Assembly: GCF_000760695.4 (NCBI RefSeq)
Contig: NZ_JHEG04000001.1
Coordinates: 9,327,540 to 9,391,539 of the forward strand
Direction: 5' to 3'
Source of the DNA: Tolypothrix bouteillei VB521301
Lineage (GTDB): Bacteria > Cyanobacteriota > Cyanobacteriia > Cyanobacteriales > Nostocaceae
Length of the DNA: 64,000 nucleotides
Below are positions 36,191 through 45,418 of this stretch, in pieces. Both the position numbers and the translations under genes were made by a program. Numbering within the stretch: position 1 is the stretch's first letter; each line of letters starts with the position of its first letter. The notes beneath the pieces are model-generated. The model did not search any database. It was not told the origin of the DNA and was given only the letters and a program-made list of their open reading frames with translations.

Positions 36191-37201
36191 TTAAGATTGG
36201 TAATAAGAGACATACCATTTAACAAAACGTTCTATTCCTACCTCAATGGAGGTATTGGGTTTAAAACCTATATCTTGAACTAAATCATCGACATCTGCAT
36301 AGGTAGTTGGAACATCACCTAGTTGTAATGGCAGCAGTTTTTTTTCTGCTTTTCTACCCAAACAATTTTCCAAGGCTTCAATAAAAGCCATTAACTTAAC
36401 GGGATGATTGTTACCAATGTTATAAATTTTGTAAGGAGCATAACTCGTACTGGGATCTGGTGCATTCCCTATCCATGAGGGATTTGGTTCGGGAATTTTA
36501 TCTAGAACTCGAATAACTCCCTCTACAATATCATCAATATATGTGAAATCTCGCTTCATTTTGCCATAGTTAAAAACCTCAATTGCCTGCCCTTCTAAAA
36601 TTGCTTTTGTAAATAGAAATAGCGCCATGTCTGGGCGTCCCCAAGGACCATAAACTGTAAAGAAACGCAACCCAGTTGTTGGCAAACCATACAAACTGCT
36701 GTAAGTATGTGCCATGAGTTCGTTAGCTTTCTTAGTAGCAGCATATAAACTTATTGGGTGGTCTACGTTGTCACGAACAGAAAATGGAATTTTCGTATTT
36801 GCACCATAAACGGAGCTTGAAGAAGCAAAAACTAAATGTTGAACGTTAGTCTGATGACAACCTTCTAAAATATTGATAAACCCAATGAGGTTGCTATCTG
36901 CATAAATATGGGGGTTTGTTAAGGAATAGCGCACCCCAGCTTGTGCGGCTAAATTGACGACTTTATCAAAGTTGTATTTAGCAAACAGCTTGGCTATTCC
37001 TTCACGGTCTGCTATATCCATTTGATAAAACTTAAAGGTGGATTTATCTTGCAGTTGGACTAATCTATCTTTTTTAAGGTTGACATCGTAGTAATCATTG
37101 AGATTGTCTAGCCCAATGACTTCATCTCCTCTATCTAATAAGCGTTGGCTCAAGTGAAAACCTATAAAACCAGCAGCACCCGTAACTAATATTTTTGTCA
37201 T
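36191..37201 (-). CDS. UDP-glucuronate 4-epimerase-like NAD-dependent epimerase
   Basis: A 336-residue extended SDR. The NAD-binding loop [15 protein letters not shown] is at the start, the catalytic YxxxK is YAATKKANE, and the [15 protein letters not shown] motif is characteristic of the GalE-related UDP-GlcA 4-epimerases. It would convert UDP-glucuronate to UDP-galacturonate (or act on a related uronate). The UDP-sugar dehydrogenase just upstream in transcription order is consistent with uronic-acid supply. The gap between the two genes is only 11 bases. Confidence 0.88.
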   Translation of the reverse strand: MTKILVTGAAGFIGFHLSQRLLDRGDEVIGLDNLNDYYDVNLKKDRLVQLQDKSTFKFYQMDIADREGIAKLFAKYNFDKVVNLAAQAGVRYSLTNPHIYADSNLIGFINILEGCHQTNVQHLVFASSSSVYGANTKIPFSVRDNVDHPISLYAATKKANELMAHTYSSLYGLPTTGLRFFTVYGPWGRPDMALFLFTKAILEGQAIEVFNYGKMKRDFTYIDDIVEGVIRVLDKIPEPNPSWIGNAPDPSTSYAPYKIYNIGNNHPVKLMAFIEALENCLGRKAEKKLLPLQLGDVPTTYADVDDLVQDIGFKPNTSIEVGIERFVKWYVSYYQS

Positions 37202-37212
37202 AGATTTGGCTC

Positions 37213-38487
37213 TTATAAACTCCAGTAATTTATGTAAGACGGTACAATCGCGGGATCGAAAACAGATTTTACATCCATCAAAACTCCCCCAGGGCGAAGA
37301 CGAGAAAACAACTCTTCAAGAGGTATATCCAGGTAGGCTTTGTGGTTGACAGCAAGTACCATTGCATCTAAATTGCTAATTGCATTCCAATCAGTGATTT
37401 CAAGATTGTATTCATGCTGGGCTTGTGCTTTATCGGCTAAGGGATCGTGTACCAGAGGTTCTATCCCAAATTGTTGCAACTCTGTAATGATGTCTGGTAC
37501 CCGGCTGTTACGAAGGTCTCGTACATTTTCTTTAAATGTCAGTCCCAAAATTCCTACCCTTGCGGTTTTAATATTGACATTGGCTTGTACTAAGAGTTTG
37601 ACCAGGCGTTCTCCTAAATATTTACCCATGCTATCGTTGATCCGTCGCCCAGCTAGAATGACTTGGGGGTAATATCCTACCTGTTGTGCTTTTGCAGTTA
37701 AATAGTATGGATCGACTCCAATGCAGTGACCACCCACAAGACCGGGTGTGAAGCCTAAAAAATTCCACTTGGTTCGAGCCGCTGCTAAAACATCACAGGT
37801 GCGGATACTTAAGCGATCGCAAATAAGTGCGAGCTCGTTCATTAATGCAACATTAAGGTCGCGCTGAGTATTTTCAAGAACTTTAGCTGCTTCAGCAACT
37901 TTAATAGAAGGAGCTCGATAGACACCAGCATCAACAATTGTTGCGTAAACACGAGCAACTTTTTCTAAGGTTTCCGAATCTTCTCCTGCAACAACTTTAA
38001 CGATTTTTTCTAAAGTATGTGTTTTATCACCAGGATTAATCCGTTCTGGTGAATAACCTAACTTAAAATCCACTCCCTGTCGCAGATCGGATACCCGTGC
38101 TAGTACTGGTCCACATATCTCCTCTGTAACGCCTGGATAGACTGTTGATTCGTACACTACTATATCTCCAGGTTTTAAAACTTTACCCACAGTCTCAGAC
38201 GCTTTCACGATTGGAGTTAAATCTGGAAAACAGTTGCTATCTATTGGAGTCGGTACAGCAATGATAAAAAAGTTGCTGTCTAACAAATCAACAGTTTCAG
38301 AAGTTATTTTCAAGGTAGTATTGTTTAATTCTTCAACAGATACCTCGCCCGTGGTATCAATTCCTTGCTTTAAGGCTGCAACTTTTTTGCTGTCAATGTC
38401 AAAACCAACTGTGTTGGGAAATTTTTTGGCAATTGCTAATGCCACAGGTAACCCAACATAACCCAACCCGATAACTGTAATATTCAT
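37213..38487 (-). CDS. UDP-N-acetyl-hexosamine/UDP-glucose 6-dehydrogenase family protein
   Basis: A 424-residue nucleotide-sugar dehydrogenase (Wbp/Tvi-type). It has the NAD-binding [14 protein letters not shown], the active-site cysteine in [13 protein letters not shown], and the C-terminal [12 protein letters not shown] domain. The [20 protein letters not shown] region is typical of the UDP-N-acetylhexosamine dehydrogenase branch rather than classical UDP-glucose dehydrogenase. It oxidises the C6 alcohol to a carboxylate, giving a uronic acid for the polymer; the pairing with the epimerase supports this. Confidence 0.88.
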   Translation of the reverse strand: MNITVIGLGYVGLPVALAIAKKFPNTVGFDIDSKKVAALKQGIDTTGEVSVEELNNTTLKITSETVDLLDSNFFIIAVPTPIDSNCFPDLTPIVKASETVGKVLKPGDIVVYESTVYPGVTEEICGPVLARVSDLRQGVDFKLGYSPERINPGDKTHTLEKIVKVVAGEDSETLEKVARVYATIVDAGVYRAPSIKVAEAAKVLENTQRDLNVALMNELALICDRLSIRTCDVLAAARTKWNFLGFTPGLVGGHCIGVDPYYLTAKAQQVGYYPQVILAGRRINDSMGKYLGERLVKLLVQANVNIKTARVGILGLTFKENVRDLRNSRVPDIITELQQFGIEPLVHDPLADKAQAQHEYNLEITDWNAISNLDAMVLAVNHKAYLDIPLEELFSRLRPGGVLMDVKSVFDPAIVPSYINYWSL

Positions 38488-38553
38488 TATATTGTCTCAA
38501 TCCTTCCTAATGGGTTAACTAAAAATTTTTGCAACTTTTCTAATTACGTTTTT

Positions 38554-40503
38554 TCATACCGACTGATTTAACCAAGCTTGAAACATCAATACTGTCCACA
38601 GATGGTGTTGCCAGTTACGGTTACCTGTCAAATGCTCCATCCACTTGTGGCGAATCAGGGAGGGATGAAAGAATCCTTGTTCGCGCAAACGATTTTCATC
38701 AAGTAATTCTTCTGCCCAGTCGCGTAAGGGACCGCGCAACCATATATCAATGGGCATAGAAAAGCCCATTTTGGGTCGCTCAATCAATTCTTGAGGCACG
38801 TACTTATACAAAATTTGACGCAATAACCATTTTCCCTGACCGTTACGGATTTTCATTGATAGCGGTAAGCGCCATGCAAATTCGACAACACGGCGATCTA
38901 ACAGTGGTATACGACTTTCCAGACTTACACCCATGCTCGCACGATCGACTTTCACCAGGATATCATCTGGTAAGTAAGTGATTGTATCTAAGAACATCAT
39001 GCGTTGAGTGTAGTCCGATAACTCTGCCCAAGACTGGCGATTGCTCAAAGTTGTCACGGGTTCGTAACTATTGATAACTAGCGCCAAAGGATCTTGCCAT
39101 TGCGAAACCAAATCGGCATACATCGCGTCTGGATCGGGAACTGCCAAAATTCTGGCTAGTTTGTGTATGTACTCACCTGCATTGGAGTATTTGAGCTTGT
39201 TTGGTAAAAGGAAACTAAAATTTGTAAAAACATCATTCCAATTTTTGGGTGAGAAGCTTGTTAAACCATTTGCAGCCATCCGACGCAGGGTTTTGGGCAT
39301 CCAGCCTATTGTTTGCCAAATGCTACGACCCCAAAAATAGCGGTTGTATCCCCCAAAAATTTCATCGCCACCATCACCGGAAAGACTGACAGTGACATGC
39401 TGTCTGCTTAATTGGGCAACTAAAAAAGTAGGAATTTGGGAGGAGTCGGAAAAGGGTTCATCATACAGAGTTGGTATTCGAGGAATAACATCAAGAGCAT
39501 CTTGTGGAGTCAGGTAAAGTTCTGTGTGGTTTGTGCCTAAGTGCTTTGCTACTGCTTTGGCATACTCCGCTTCATTGTATGTCTTTTCATAAAAACCAAT
39601 AGTGAATGTTTTGACTGGTTGAGTACTTTGAGCCTGCATTAAGGCTACGACTGTAGAGGAATCAATTCCGCCTGAAAGGAAAGCACCTAAAGGAACATCA
39701 GCAATCATCTGGGATCGAACGGCTTCCAACAAAAGCGTTTCCATTTGTGCGATCGCTTCTTGCTCTGAGCCTGTGAAGGGTTCAGCAACACCCACTTGTG
39801 CAACTTCTTTAACAGACCAATACGGTACTGGTTTGGGATTAGTATCTCGACCATTCCATGTCAGGATGCATCCAGGGGATAATTTATAGATGTTTTGGTA
39901 AATGGAATAGGGTGTAGGAACGTAGCTGTACCGCAGAAACAACGCCAAAGCATCACGGTTGATTTCGGGATGAAAATCAGGATATGCTTTCAGGGCTTTG
40001 AGTTCGGAAGCAAAGAGAAAAGTATTGTTAATCCAACCATAGTATAGTGGTTTTTCACCCAGGCGATCGCGACCCAAATGCAACAGTTGCTCTTGACGAT
40101 CCCATAAGGCGAATGCAAACATTCCATGAAAGCGAGCGATCGCCCCATCTATTCCCCATTGGCTGAAGCTTGCTAACATGATTTCGGTATCAGAATGACC
40201 CCGAAAACAGTGACCTAACTTTTCCAGAGTATGCCTTAATTCTAAAAAGTTATAAATTTCACCATTAAATACAATGACGTAGCGACCATCTGCAGACACC
40301 ATGGGCTGATGTCCTTCTGAAGATATGTCAATAATAGCAAGCCGCCGATGTCCCAGAGCAAAACCATTTTTAGGATCTACCCATGTACCGTGGCTATCTG
40401 GTCCTCGGTGATAGAGAGCATGGGACATATTTTTCACTATAGCTTCTATCTCTTCTTCAGACATTTGCCTAGCAGTATTAAAAATACCTACAATTCCACA
40501 CAT
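38554..40503 (-). CDS. asnB: Asparagine synthase (glutamine-hydrolysing)
   Basis: A 649-residue protein. The N-terminal glutaminase has Cys2 as nucleophile (MCGIVGIFN), then GHRRLAIID and NGEIYNF. The synthetase domain has the ATP pyrophosphatase motif LSGGIDSSTVVA and a SLSGDGGDEIFGG loop. AsnB normally amidates aspartate, but in polysaccharide clusters AsnB-like proteins are often thought to amidate a sugar carboxylate, such as a uronic acid. Located between the O-antigen ligase-like and dehydrogenase genes, it may thus amidate the uronate made nearby (inference). Confidence 0.92.
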   Translation of the reverse strand: MCGIVGIFNTARQMSEEEIEAIVKNMSHALYHRGPDSHGTWVDPKNGFALGHRRLAIIDISSEGHQPMVSADGRYVIVFNGEIYNFLELRHTLEKLGHCFRGHSDTEIMLASFSQWGIDGAIARFHGMFAFALWDRQEQLLHLGRDRLGEKPLYYGWINNTFLFASELKALKAYPDFHPEINRDALALFLRYSYVPTPYSIYQNIYKLSPGCILTWNGRDTNPKPVPYWSVKEVAQVGVAEPFTGSEQEAIAQMETLLLEAVRSQMIADVPLGAFLSGGIDSSTVVALMQAQSTQPVKTFTIGFYEKTYNEAEYAKAVAKHLGTNHTELYLTPQDALDVIPRIPTLYDEPFSDSSQIPTFLVAQLSRQHVTVSLSGDGGDEIFGGYNRYFWGRSIWQTIGWMPKTLRRMAANGLTSFSPKNWNDVFTNFSFLLPNKLKYSNAGEYIHKLARILAVPDPDAMYADLVSQWQDPLALVINSYEPVTTLSNRQSWAELSDYTQRMMFLDTITYLPDDILVKVDRASMGVSLESRIPLLDRRVVEFAWRLPLSMKIRNGQGKWLLRQILYKYVPQELIERPKMGFSMPIDIWLRGPLRDWAEELLDENRLREQGFFHPSLIRHKWMEHLTGNRNWQHHLWTVLMFQAWLNQSV

Positions 40504-40562
40504 ATAACACTCTTCTCAATTTTTATGTAATTTTTTTATGACGCAAAACTTTCTCGTTCTTC

Positions 40563-41798
40563 TTAAAAGTGGGGATTAAAACCCTTTACTAAGATGGGTT
40601 GGAAAGACTTTGATGGCTTTTGACTTAAAGTCATTATGACTTGTAAATAAAACCAGAAAATAGGATGTCGCAATACATAGTGAAATGTACTAAATCCAGC
40701 TAACGAAATCACAGCAACGAACAAGAAAATGTATTTTTGCTGCCATGCATTCCAAGCTATCCATGCTAGAAGGCTTACATAAGCTATGAGTCCCATGATT
40801 CCGGTACTTGCTCCCCAATCTATAAAAGTATTATGAGCCTCAAAGTCCAAAAATGGACCAGTTTCACCTGAATGAGCACCAGGTCCAAGACCAAACAAAG
40901 GGGAGTGTGAGATGGCAGTAATTCCATGTTTCCATAGTGTCATGCGTGCGCTTCCTTGACTATCTTTATCATAGACATTTGTTGATAGTGAAGAAATTGT
41001 TTGATGTATAATACTTATGGCTCCCATTGATATCATTATGAAAAATATTCCTAGAATTTTTTGATATATTCTTTTGATGTCGGCTTTTATTTTTTTAGTA
41101 AAAAAATTAATCAAAAAATTTATAATAATTAAATAAAACAAGGTTCCGAATCCTGCTACCCATGAGACTAACATGGCATCAGAGTCTGTCGCCTTACCTA
41201 AGATTAAACAAACAATCAGTAACAAAACGTACCATGCTTTTAAAATTGTATTTTTAGAAATACTTAAAATATGTAAAATCAAGAAAGGAATCGCACTTAA
41301 TAATAAAGCTAACTGATTTGGATTTTCAGCCCAACCTGTAAATCGCACACCACCATACCAAGAGTCGAGGAATGGAGTGACAGAAGGAAAACAAAAGATT
41401 ATAAATAAAAACACTAATGTGAAGGAAAGAAAATAAAAAATAATTTTTTTGGTTTCGTGATAAAAGGTTTCTGATAGTGAAAAACCAATTGATGTAATAG
41501 CTATAAAGAGAAACGCCAAACAGTCATGGTCGATCTTAGAGGCTTTTAATCCCATAGCATCAGCTATTAACAAACCTAAATTTAGAAAACTAAACGTCAA
41601 CAGCCAAAACCAAAAGTTGACTTTCACAAGAGACGTCATAAAGTGATATTGACAAATTATTATTCTCTTTAATAAAAAGAGGAGCCAAATCAATATCATG
41701 ACTTCACCAATCCCAAGGGGAAAACTTGCCATCCTAACCTGAGTGGCATTTGTCAATGCGATGGCAATTGCAATCCAGATACTTTCGAGTGTGTTCAT
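40563..41798 (-). CDS. O-antigen ligase/polymerase-like membrane protein
   Basis: A 411-residue integral membrane protein with roughly ten hydrophobic helices. The large periplasmic loop after the middle helices contains GITAISHSPLFGLGPGAHSG, the HSP-containing signature of the WaaL/Wzy O-antigen ligase family, and it ends with a conserved His region before the last helices. It should link repeat units or attach the polymer to a carrier (Wzy- or WaaL-like). The subtype cannot be decided; in a Wzx/Wzc cluster polymerase is the more natural role. Confidence 0.82.
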   Translation of the reverse strand: MNTLESIWIAIAIALTNATQVRMASFPLGIGEVMILIWLLFLLKRIIICQYHFMTSLVKVNFWFWLLTFSFLNLGLLIADAMGLKASKIDHDCLAFLFIAITSIGFSLSETFYHETKKIIFYFLSFTLVFLFIIFCFPSVTPFLDSWYGGVRFTGWAENPNQLALLLSAIPFLILHILSISKNTILKAWYVLLLIVCLILGKATDSDAMLVSWVAGFGTLFYLIIINFLINFFTKKIKADIKRIYQKILGIFFIMISMGAISIIHQTISSLSTNVYDKDSQGSARMTLWKHGITAISHSPLFGLGPGAHSGETGPFLDFEAHNTFIDWGASTGIMGLIAYVSLLAWIAWNAWQQKYIFLFVAVISLAGFSTFHYVLRHPIFWFYLQVIMTLSQKPSKSFQPILVKGFNPHF

Positions 41799-41839
41799 GT
41801 CAATACTATTCTTCTATAATGTAACATCAATTTAAACGC

Positions 41840-42688
41840 TTAACTATCGCAAACCTCATTTATCAAACTCCTGGACAAAGAGTCATGCAAATTTTGTGCC
41901 GAACAAATCAACACGCGCCTGTAATACTTTGCTAAAGCCCATAAAGAAATAATCTGCCACTCTAGATATGTAATTCTTCTAGAGGTCAATAAAGTTTGAT
42001 AAATTTTTTGTTCGCCTGCTTTTCCATTGGAAAGGTATTTTGTCTGCCCTCCCGCACCATAGAAAGCCTTAAAGTAATAAGATACAGGAAAACTGAGAAT
42101 GCAAGCCCGACCGCCTGCTAGTATGATATCCAACCATAATAAATAATCTTGAGAGTAAATAAAAGCAGGGTTGAAACGCTGCGGAATAGCCCGCTTTATC
42201 ATTACACAAGAAGTACTAAAACGATTGGAGAATAGAATTTTTTGTCTCCCTATACGATTGATTTTGATGCTAGATGGTATGGGTTCATAATTTAATTGAG
42301 CTTTTGTGTTATGCACAACAGCACGATGTCCAGATAAGACAATTTCAGGATTGTCAAGCATCCAAGAAAATTGAATAGCAATCTTATCTGGATGCCATGC
42401 ATCATCAGCATCAAGGAAAGCAATGTATTTATGGGATGCTGCATTCCAACCTGTATTGCGAGCAACAGCAGCACCAGAGTTCTCTTTTAATGCAATAATC
42501 TTAATCCAGTCTTTACCATAATCCCGTTGTAACTGCCACAAAACCTGTAGAGTCTCATCGCCGCTTCCATCATCAACAAGGATAACCTCAGCCGGAAGAA
42601 GAGTTTGCTTAGCGACAGAATCAACTGCTCTATAAATTGTTTTAGAACAACGGTAACATGGAATAATTGTGCTGACAGAAGCCGTCAT
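41840..42688 (-). CDS. GT2-family glycosyltransferase
   Basis: A 282-residue GT-A glycosyltransferase. It has the N-terminal nucleotide-binding core STIIPCYRCSKTIYRAVDSV and DDGSGDETL, and the DxD-like motif in FLDADDAWHPDKI. It adds one sugar to the repeat unit on the cytoplasmic face of the membrane. It has no transmembrane segment. A short minus-strand frame inside it is a shadow. Confidence 0.88.
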   Translation of the reverse strand: MTASVSTIIPCYRCSKTIYRAVDSVAKQTLLPAEVILVDDGSGDETLQVLWQLQRDYGKDWIKIIALKENSGAAVARNTGWNAASHKYIAFLDADDAWHPDKIAIQFSWMLDNPEIVLSGHRAVVHNTKAQLNYEPIPSSIKINRIGRQKILFSNRFSTSCVMIKRAIPQRFNPAFIYSQDYLLWLDIILAGGRACILSFPVSYYFKAFYGAGGQTKYLSNGKAGEQKIYQTLLTSRRITYLEWQIISLWALAKYYRRVLICSAQNLHDSLSRSLINEVCDS

Positions 42689-42818
42689 AAGTTCCTCTTA
42701 AATCAATATCAAAGTATTCAAGATTGAGAGAGTTGACGTTTTTTCGAGCCCTTTACACTAAAATTAAGTGTTAATAAAGATATATAAAATGAACTTTCAA
42801 AGAAATCATTAACACTAT

Positions 42819-44072
42819 CTACATAAGTTCTGGAATAAACACTCTTGTATTTGCATAGGATGACTTATTTTTAGCAACCTCAGTTTGATAAATCTTCTCC
42901 AATTGCATCACTGAAGTTTCAATATTGAAAGGGCTAGCTGCTACAAGTTTTAAAGTTTCAGTTTGAGCAACGTTAGATATTTGATTGTGGCAAGCTAAAA
43001 CCTCATTTACCCAATCTGAAACTGGTTGTGACAGAGATAGCCGCTTCAAAAGTGGCTTGACCACATCTGCTTCTTCTGGAACCACATTAGAAAAGATACA
43101 GGGTAGTCCGGCTGCTTGGGCTTCGATTAATACCAAACCCAATCCTTCACACAAGGAGGGAAAGAGAAATATATTCATAGCACCCCTCATCAGTCTGGGA
43201 ACATCAGACCGACTTCCAGTAAATATCACACGGTTGGCAATACCAAGATCGCAGGCTTGCTGTTTGATTTTTGGTAGGATAATACCTTCACCTACGAGCA
43301 AGAGGTATGCCTGCGGTACGCGTCTGACAGTCTCTGCAAAAATTTTTAGGAGAAACTGGTGGTTCTTTTGTGGGTCGAAACGTCCGACATGACCGACGAC
43401 AAAAGCATCCGATGGTAAGTTGAATTCAGCACGAACCCGAACGGCATCAATAGATTTCTGGAATGGAGTCAGATCGATACCACAATAAAGAAGTCGCCAT
43501 CGGGGATCTGTTTTCCAGTTAGCACCAAATAAATCTGCGTTTGCAAGTGGACTGCATCCTAAACCAATAGTAGCACAACGGGCAATCAAAAATTTCATGA
43601 AAGTTAAATAGCAATGGCGAGACCAGTGTTTGTTTGCTTTTAGTGCCGAGCTATTAGAATGGCTGTGAGCAATGCGTATTGGTGTGCCTGCTTGCCGTGC
43701 TAAGTACAAAACAAAACCACTGAAGTGAGAAAGATGACTGTGGACAATATCATAAGGACCATATTCACGCAAAATCCGATGAAACTTGAGAGCATACAAC
43801 CTTGGTTGTGAGGGATCGGAGCAGGGAATAATTTGACTACCCAGAGAGAGAATTTCTTCATCGTAAGCAGAAGCTTCGGTGCTATGCATCAGAAAATCCA
43901 TTTGAAATCGCTCGCGGTCAATATGGCGCAAGACCTGCATTAACCAGTTTTCAATACCACCTCGATTCATTGCACCAACGACATGGAGAATACGAATATT
44001 TTTTTCTATCGGTTTGACTAACTTAGACTTTGGTTTTGATGTATCAATGTTTTTGGAGTTTGTGTAATGCAT
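42819..44072 (-). CDS. GT4-family glycosyltransferase
   Basis: A 417-residue GT-B glycosyltransferase. N-terminal LHVVGAMNRGGIENWLMQVL is the acceptor-domain opening with the GG loop. The donor domain has VGHVGRFDPQKNHQFLLKIF and the catalytic acidic motif FPSLCEGLGLVLIEAQAAG (E-x7-E). Its start lies within the end of the flippase gene (29-base overlap), so translation is coupled. The sugar specificity is unknown. Confidence 0.88.
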   Translation of the reverse strand: MHYTNSKNIDTSKPKSKLVKPIEKNIRILHVVGAMNRGGIENWLMQVLRHIDRERFQMDFLMHSTEASAYDEEILSLGSQIIPCSDPSQPRLYALKFHRILREYGPYDIVHSHLSHFSGFVLYLARQAGTPIRIAHSHSNSSALKANKHWSRHCYLTFMKFLIARCATIGLGCSPLANADLFGANWKTDPRWRLLYCGIDLTPFQKSIDAVRVRAEFNLPSDAFVVGHVGRFDPQKNHQFLLKIFAETVRRVPQAYLLLVGEGIILPKIKQQACDLGIANRVIFTGSRSDVPRLMRGAMNIFLFPSLCEGLGLVLIEAQAAGLPCIFSNVVPEEADVVKPLLKRLSLSQPVSDWVNEVLACHNQISNVAQTETLKLVAASPFNIETSVMQLEKIYQTEVAKNKSSYANTRVFIPELM

Positions 44073-45339
44073 AAATAATGACCCCCGAACTAATAATCAC
44101 TTTGACAACCCCTGACAGCAAAAGCGCGATCGCTGCTCCTAAAAGTCCCATCGTTGGGATTAACCAGAAACAAACTATAGCTGAGATAGCTGTGACTACA
44201 ACAAATATAGGTATTTGAATACGAAGATACCGAGCTGCTGTCATTCCATAACCGAGAAACGAGGACATATAGTTGATGGCTGTAACTAACATCAGCCAAA
44301 CAAACAAATCTGCATACTTGGCATATTCAGATTGATAGAGAAGGGAAAGAACTTGCTTACCTGCAACCAAAGCGACTAGGACACCCGCTCCACCTAACAA
44401 AACACTTATTAAGAGCAGCTTGAACATAAGAGACCGAAAAGCTGCGCTATCTTCAGCAACATAATATTTAGCCAATAGTGGATTAGCTGACTCTCCCAGC
44501 GCATTGACCACTATGCCTCCTGCGACCATAAGGTAGGCCACAGCGGCAAAAAAGCCAAGTTCCCTCTCTCCCAAGTACCGCTCAATAAAATAGCGAGGAA
44601 TATTGCTGTTTAGCGAAATCAGCATCATCACAATACCGAGAGGTAAGGAGAGAGCTATGAGTTGCCGTTGGGTTTCCAAATGCCACCGGGGTTTGATTAC
44701 CACAAACAAATCACGAATTCCAGATATCTCACTTTGCAGTGTTTTTGGTAAGCCCTTAAGCATCAATGCGCCACTCTGGATATCGTAGCTGACTAGGACT
44801 ATCGCCCAGGCTACAGCCAAACCGATTGTTCCCCATAAAGCATTACCAGTTATGTAAACCCCAAGGCTGAGGAAGCACAGCGATAACAGTCCTTTGATCG
44901 TCATTGATATCGCAATGCGATCCATACGTTCGTGTTGCTGAATTAGCCCGTAAAATATGTCACTGATAGACTCGAAAGCTTTTGCCAAACCTATCAACAA
45001 AATAATGAGTGATGTCTCCCAACGATATCCTGCTGTAAAAGTGACTCCCACAATCAAGAAAAGTGCTAATCCTGTAAAGATGAGCCTCAAAGCCAGGTAG
45101 TCTCCAAAGAGATACTGGCGTTTAGCATCCGTCGCCTGTATGATTCGCAGTTGGAGATTTGTAAACATGATGACAGGTGCGGTAATTGCCAATCCCAAAG
45201 TGAACTGTCCCAGCATTTCTGGGCTACCAAGTTTCGCAAGCACCACTAGCATCCCCCACTGACAAGCTGCATAGATCGCATTACCAATGAAAGTCCAAGA
45301 AAAGTTGTGACGTAATGAGAGTGGCTTAATTTGTTCCAT
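44044..45339 (-). CDS. Oligosaccharide flippase (Wzx/MOP superfamily)
   Basis: A 431-residue protein with about twelve hydrophobic helices, starting with NFSWTFIGNAIYAACQWGML and ending in MGLLGAAIALLLSGVVKVI. The MOP-type fold moves the lipid-linked repeat unit across the inner membrane. ATG 45339 has an excellent AGGAGGTGA site about 10 bases ahead and replaces the frame start at 45366. It overlaps the downstream GT4 gene, so the two are translated together. Confidence 0.9.
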   Translation of the reverse strand: MEQIKPLSLRHNFSWTFIGNAIYAACQWGMLVVLAKLGSPEMLGQFTLGLAITAPVIMFTNLQLRIIQATDAKRQYLFGDYLALRLIFTGLALFLIVGVTFTAGYRWETSLIILLIGLAKAFESISDIFYGLIQQHERMDRIAISMTIKGLLSLCFLSLGVYITGNALWGTIGLAVAWAIVLVSYDIQSGALMLKGLPKTLQSEISGIRDLFVVIKPRWHLETQRQLIALSLPLGIVMMLISLNSNIPRYFIERYLGERELGFFAAVAYLMVAGGIVVNALGESANPLLAKYYVAEDSAAFRSLMFKLLLISVLLGGAGVLVALVAGKQVLSLLYQSEYAKYADLFVWLMLVTAINYMSSFLGYGMTAARYLRIQIPIFVVVTAISAIVCFWLIPTMGLLGAAIALLLSGVVKVIISSGVIIYALHKLQKH

Positions 45340-45418
45340 GACTGTATCACCTCCTAACTTTAGCAAACTCTTTGAGTGAGTTTGAACGGCTCTTCACAAG
45401 TTCTTATATTTCTCCTCA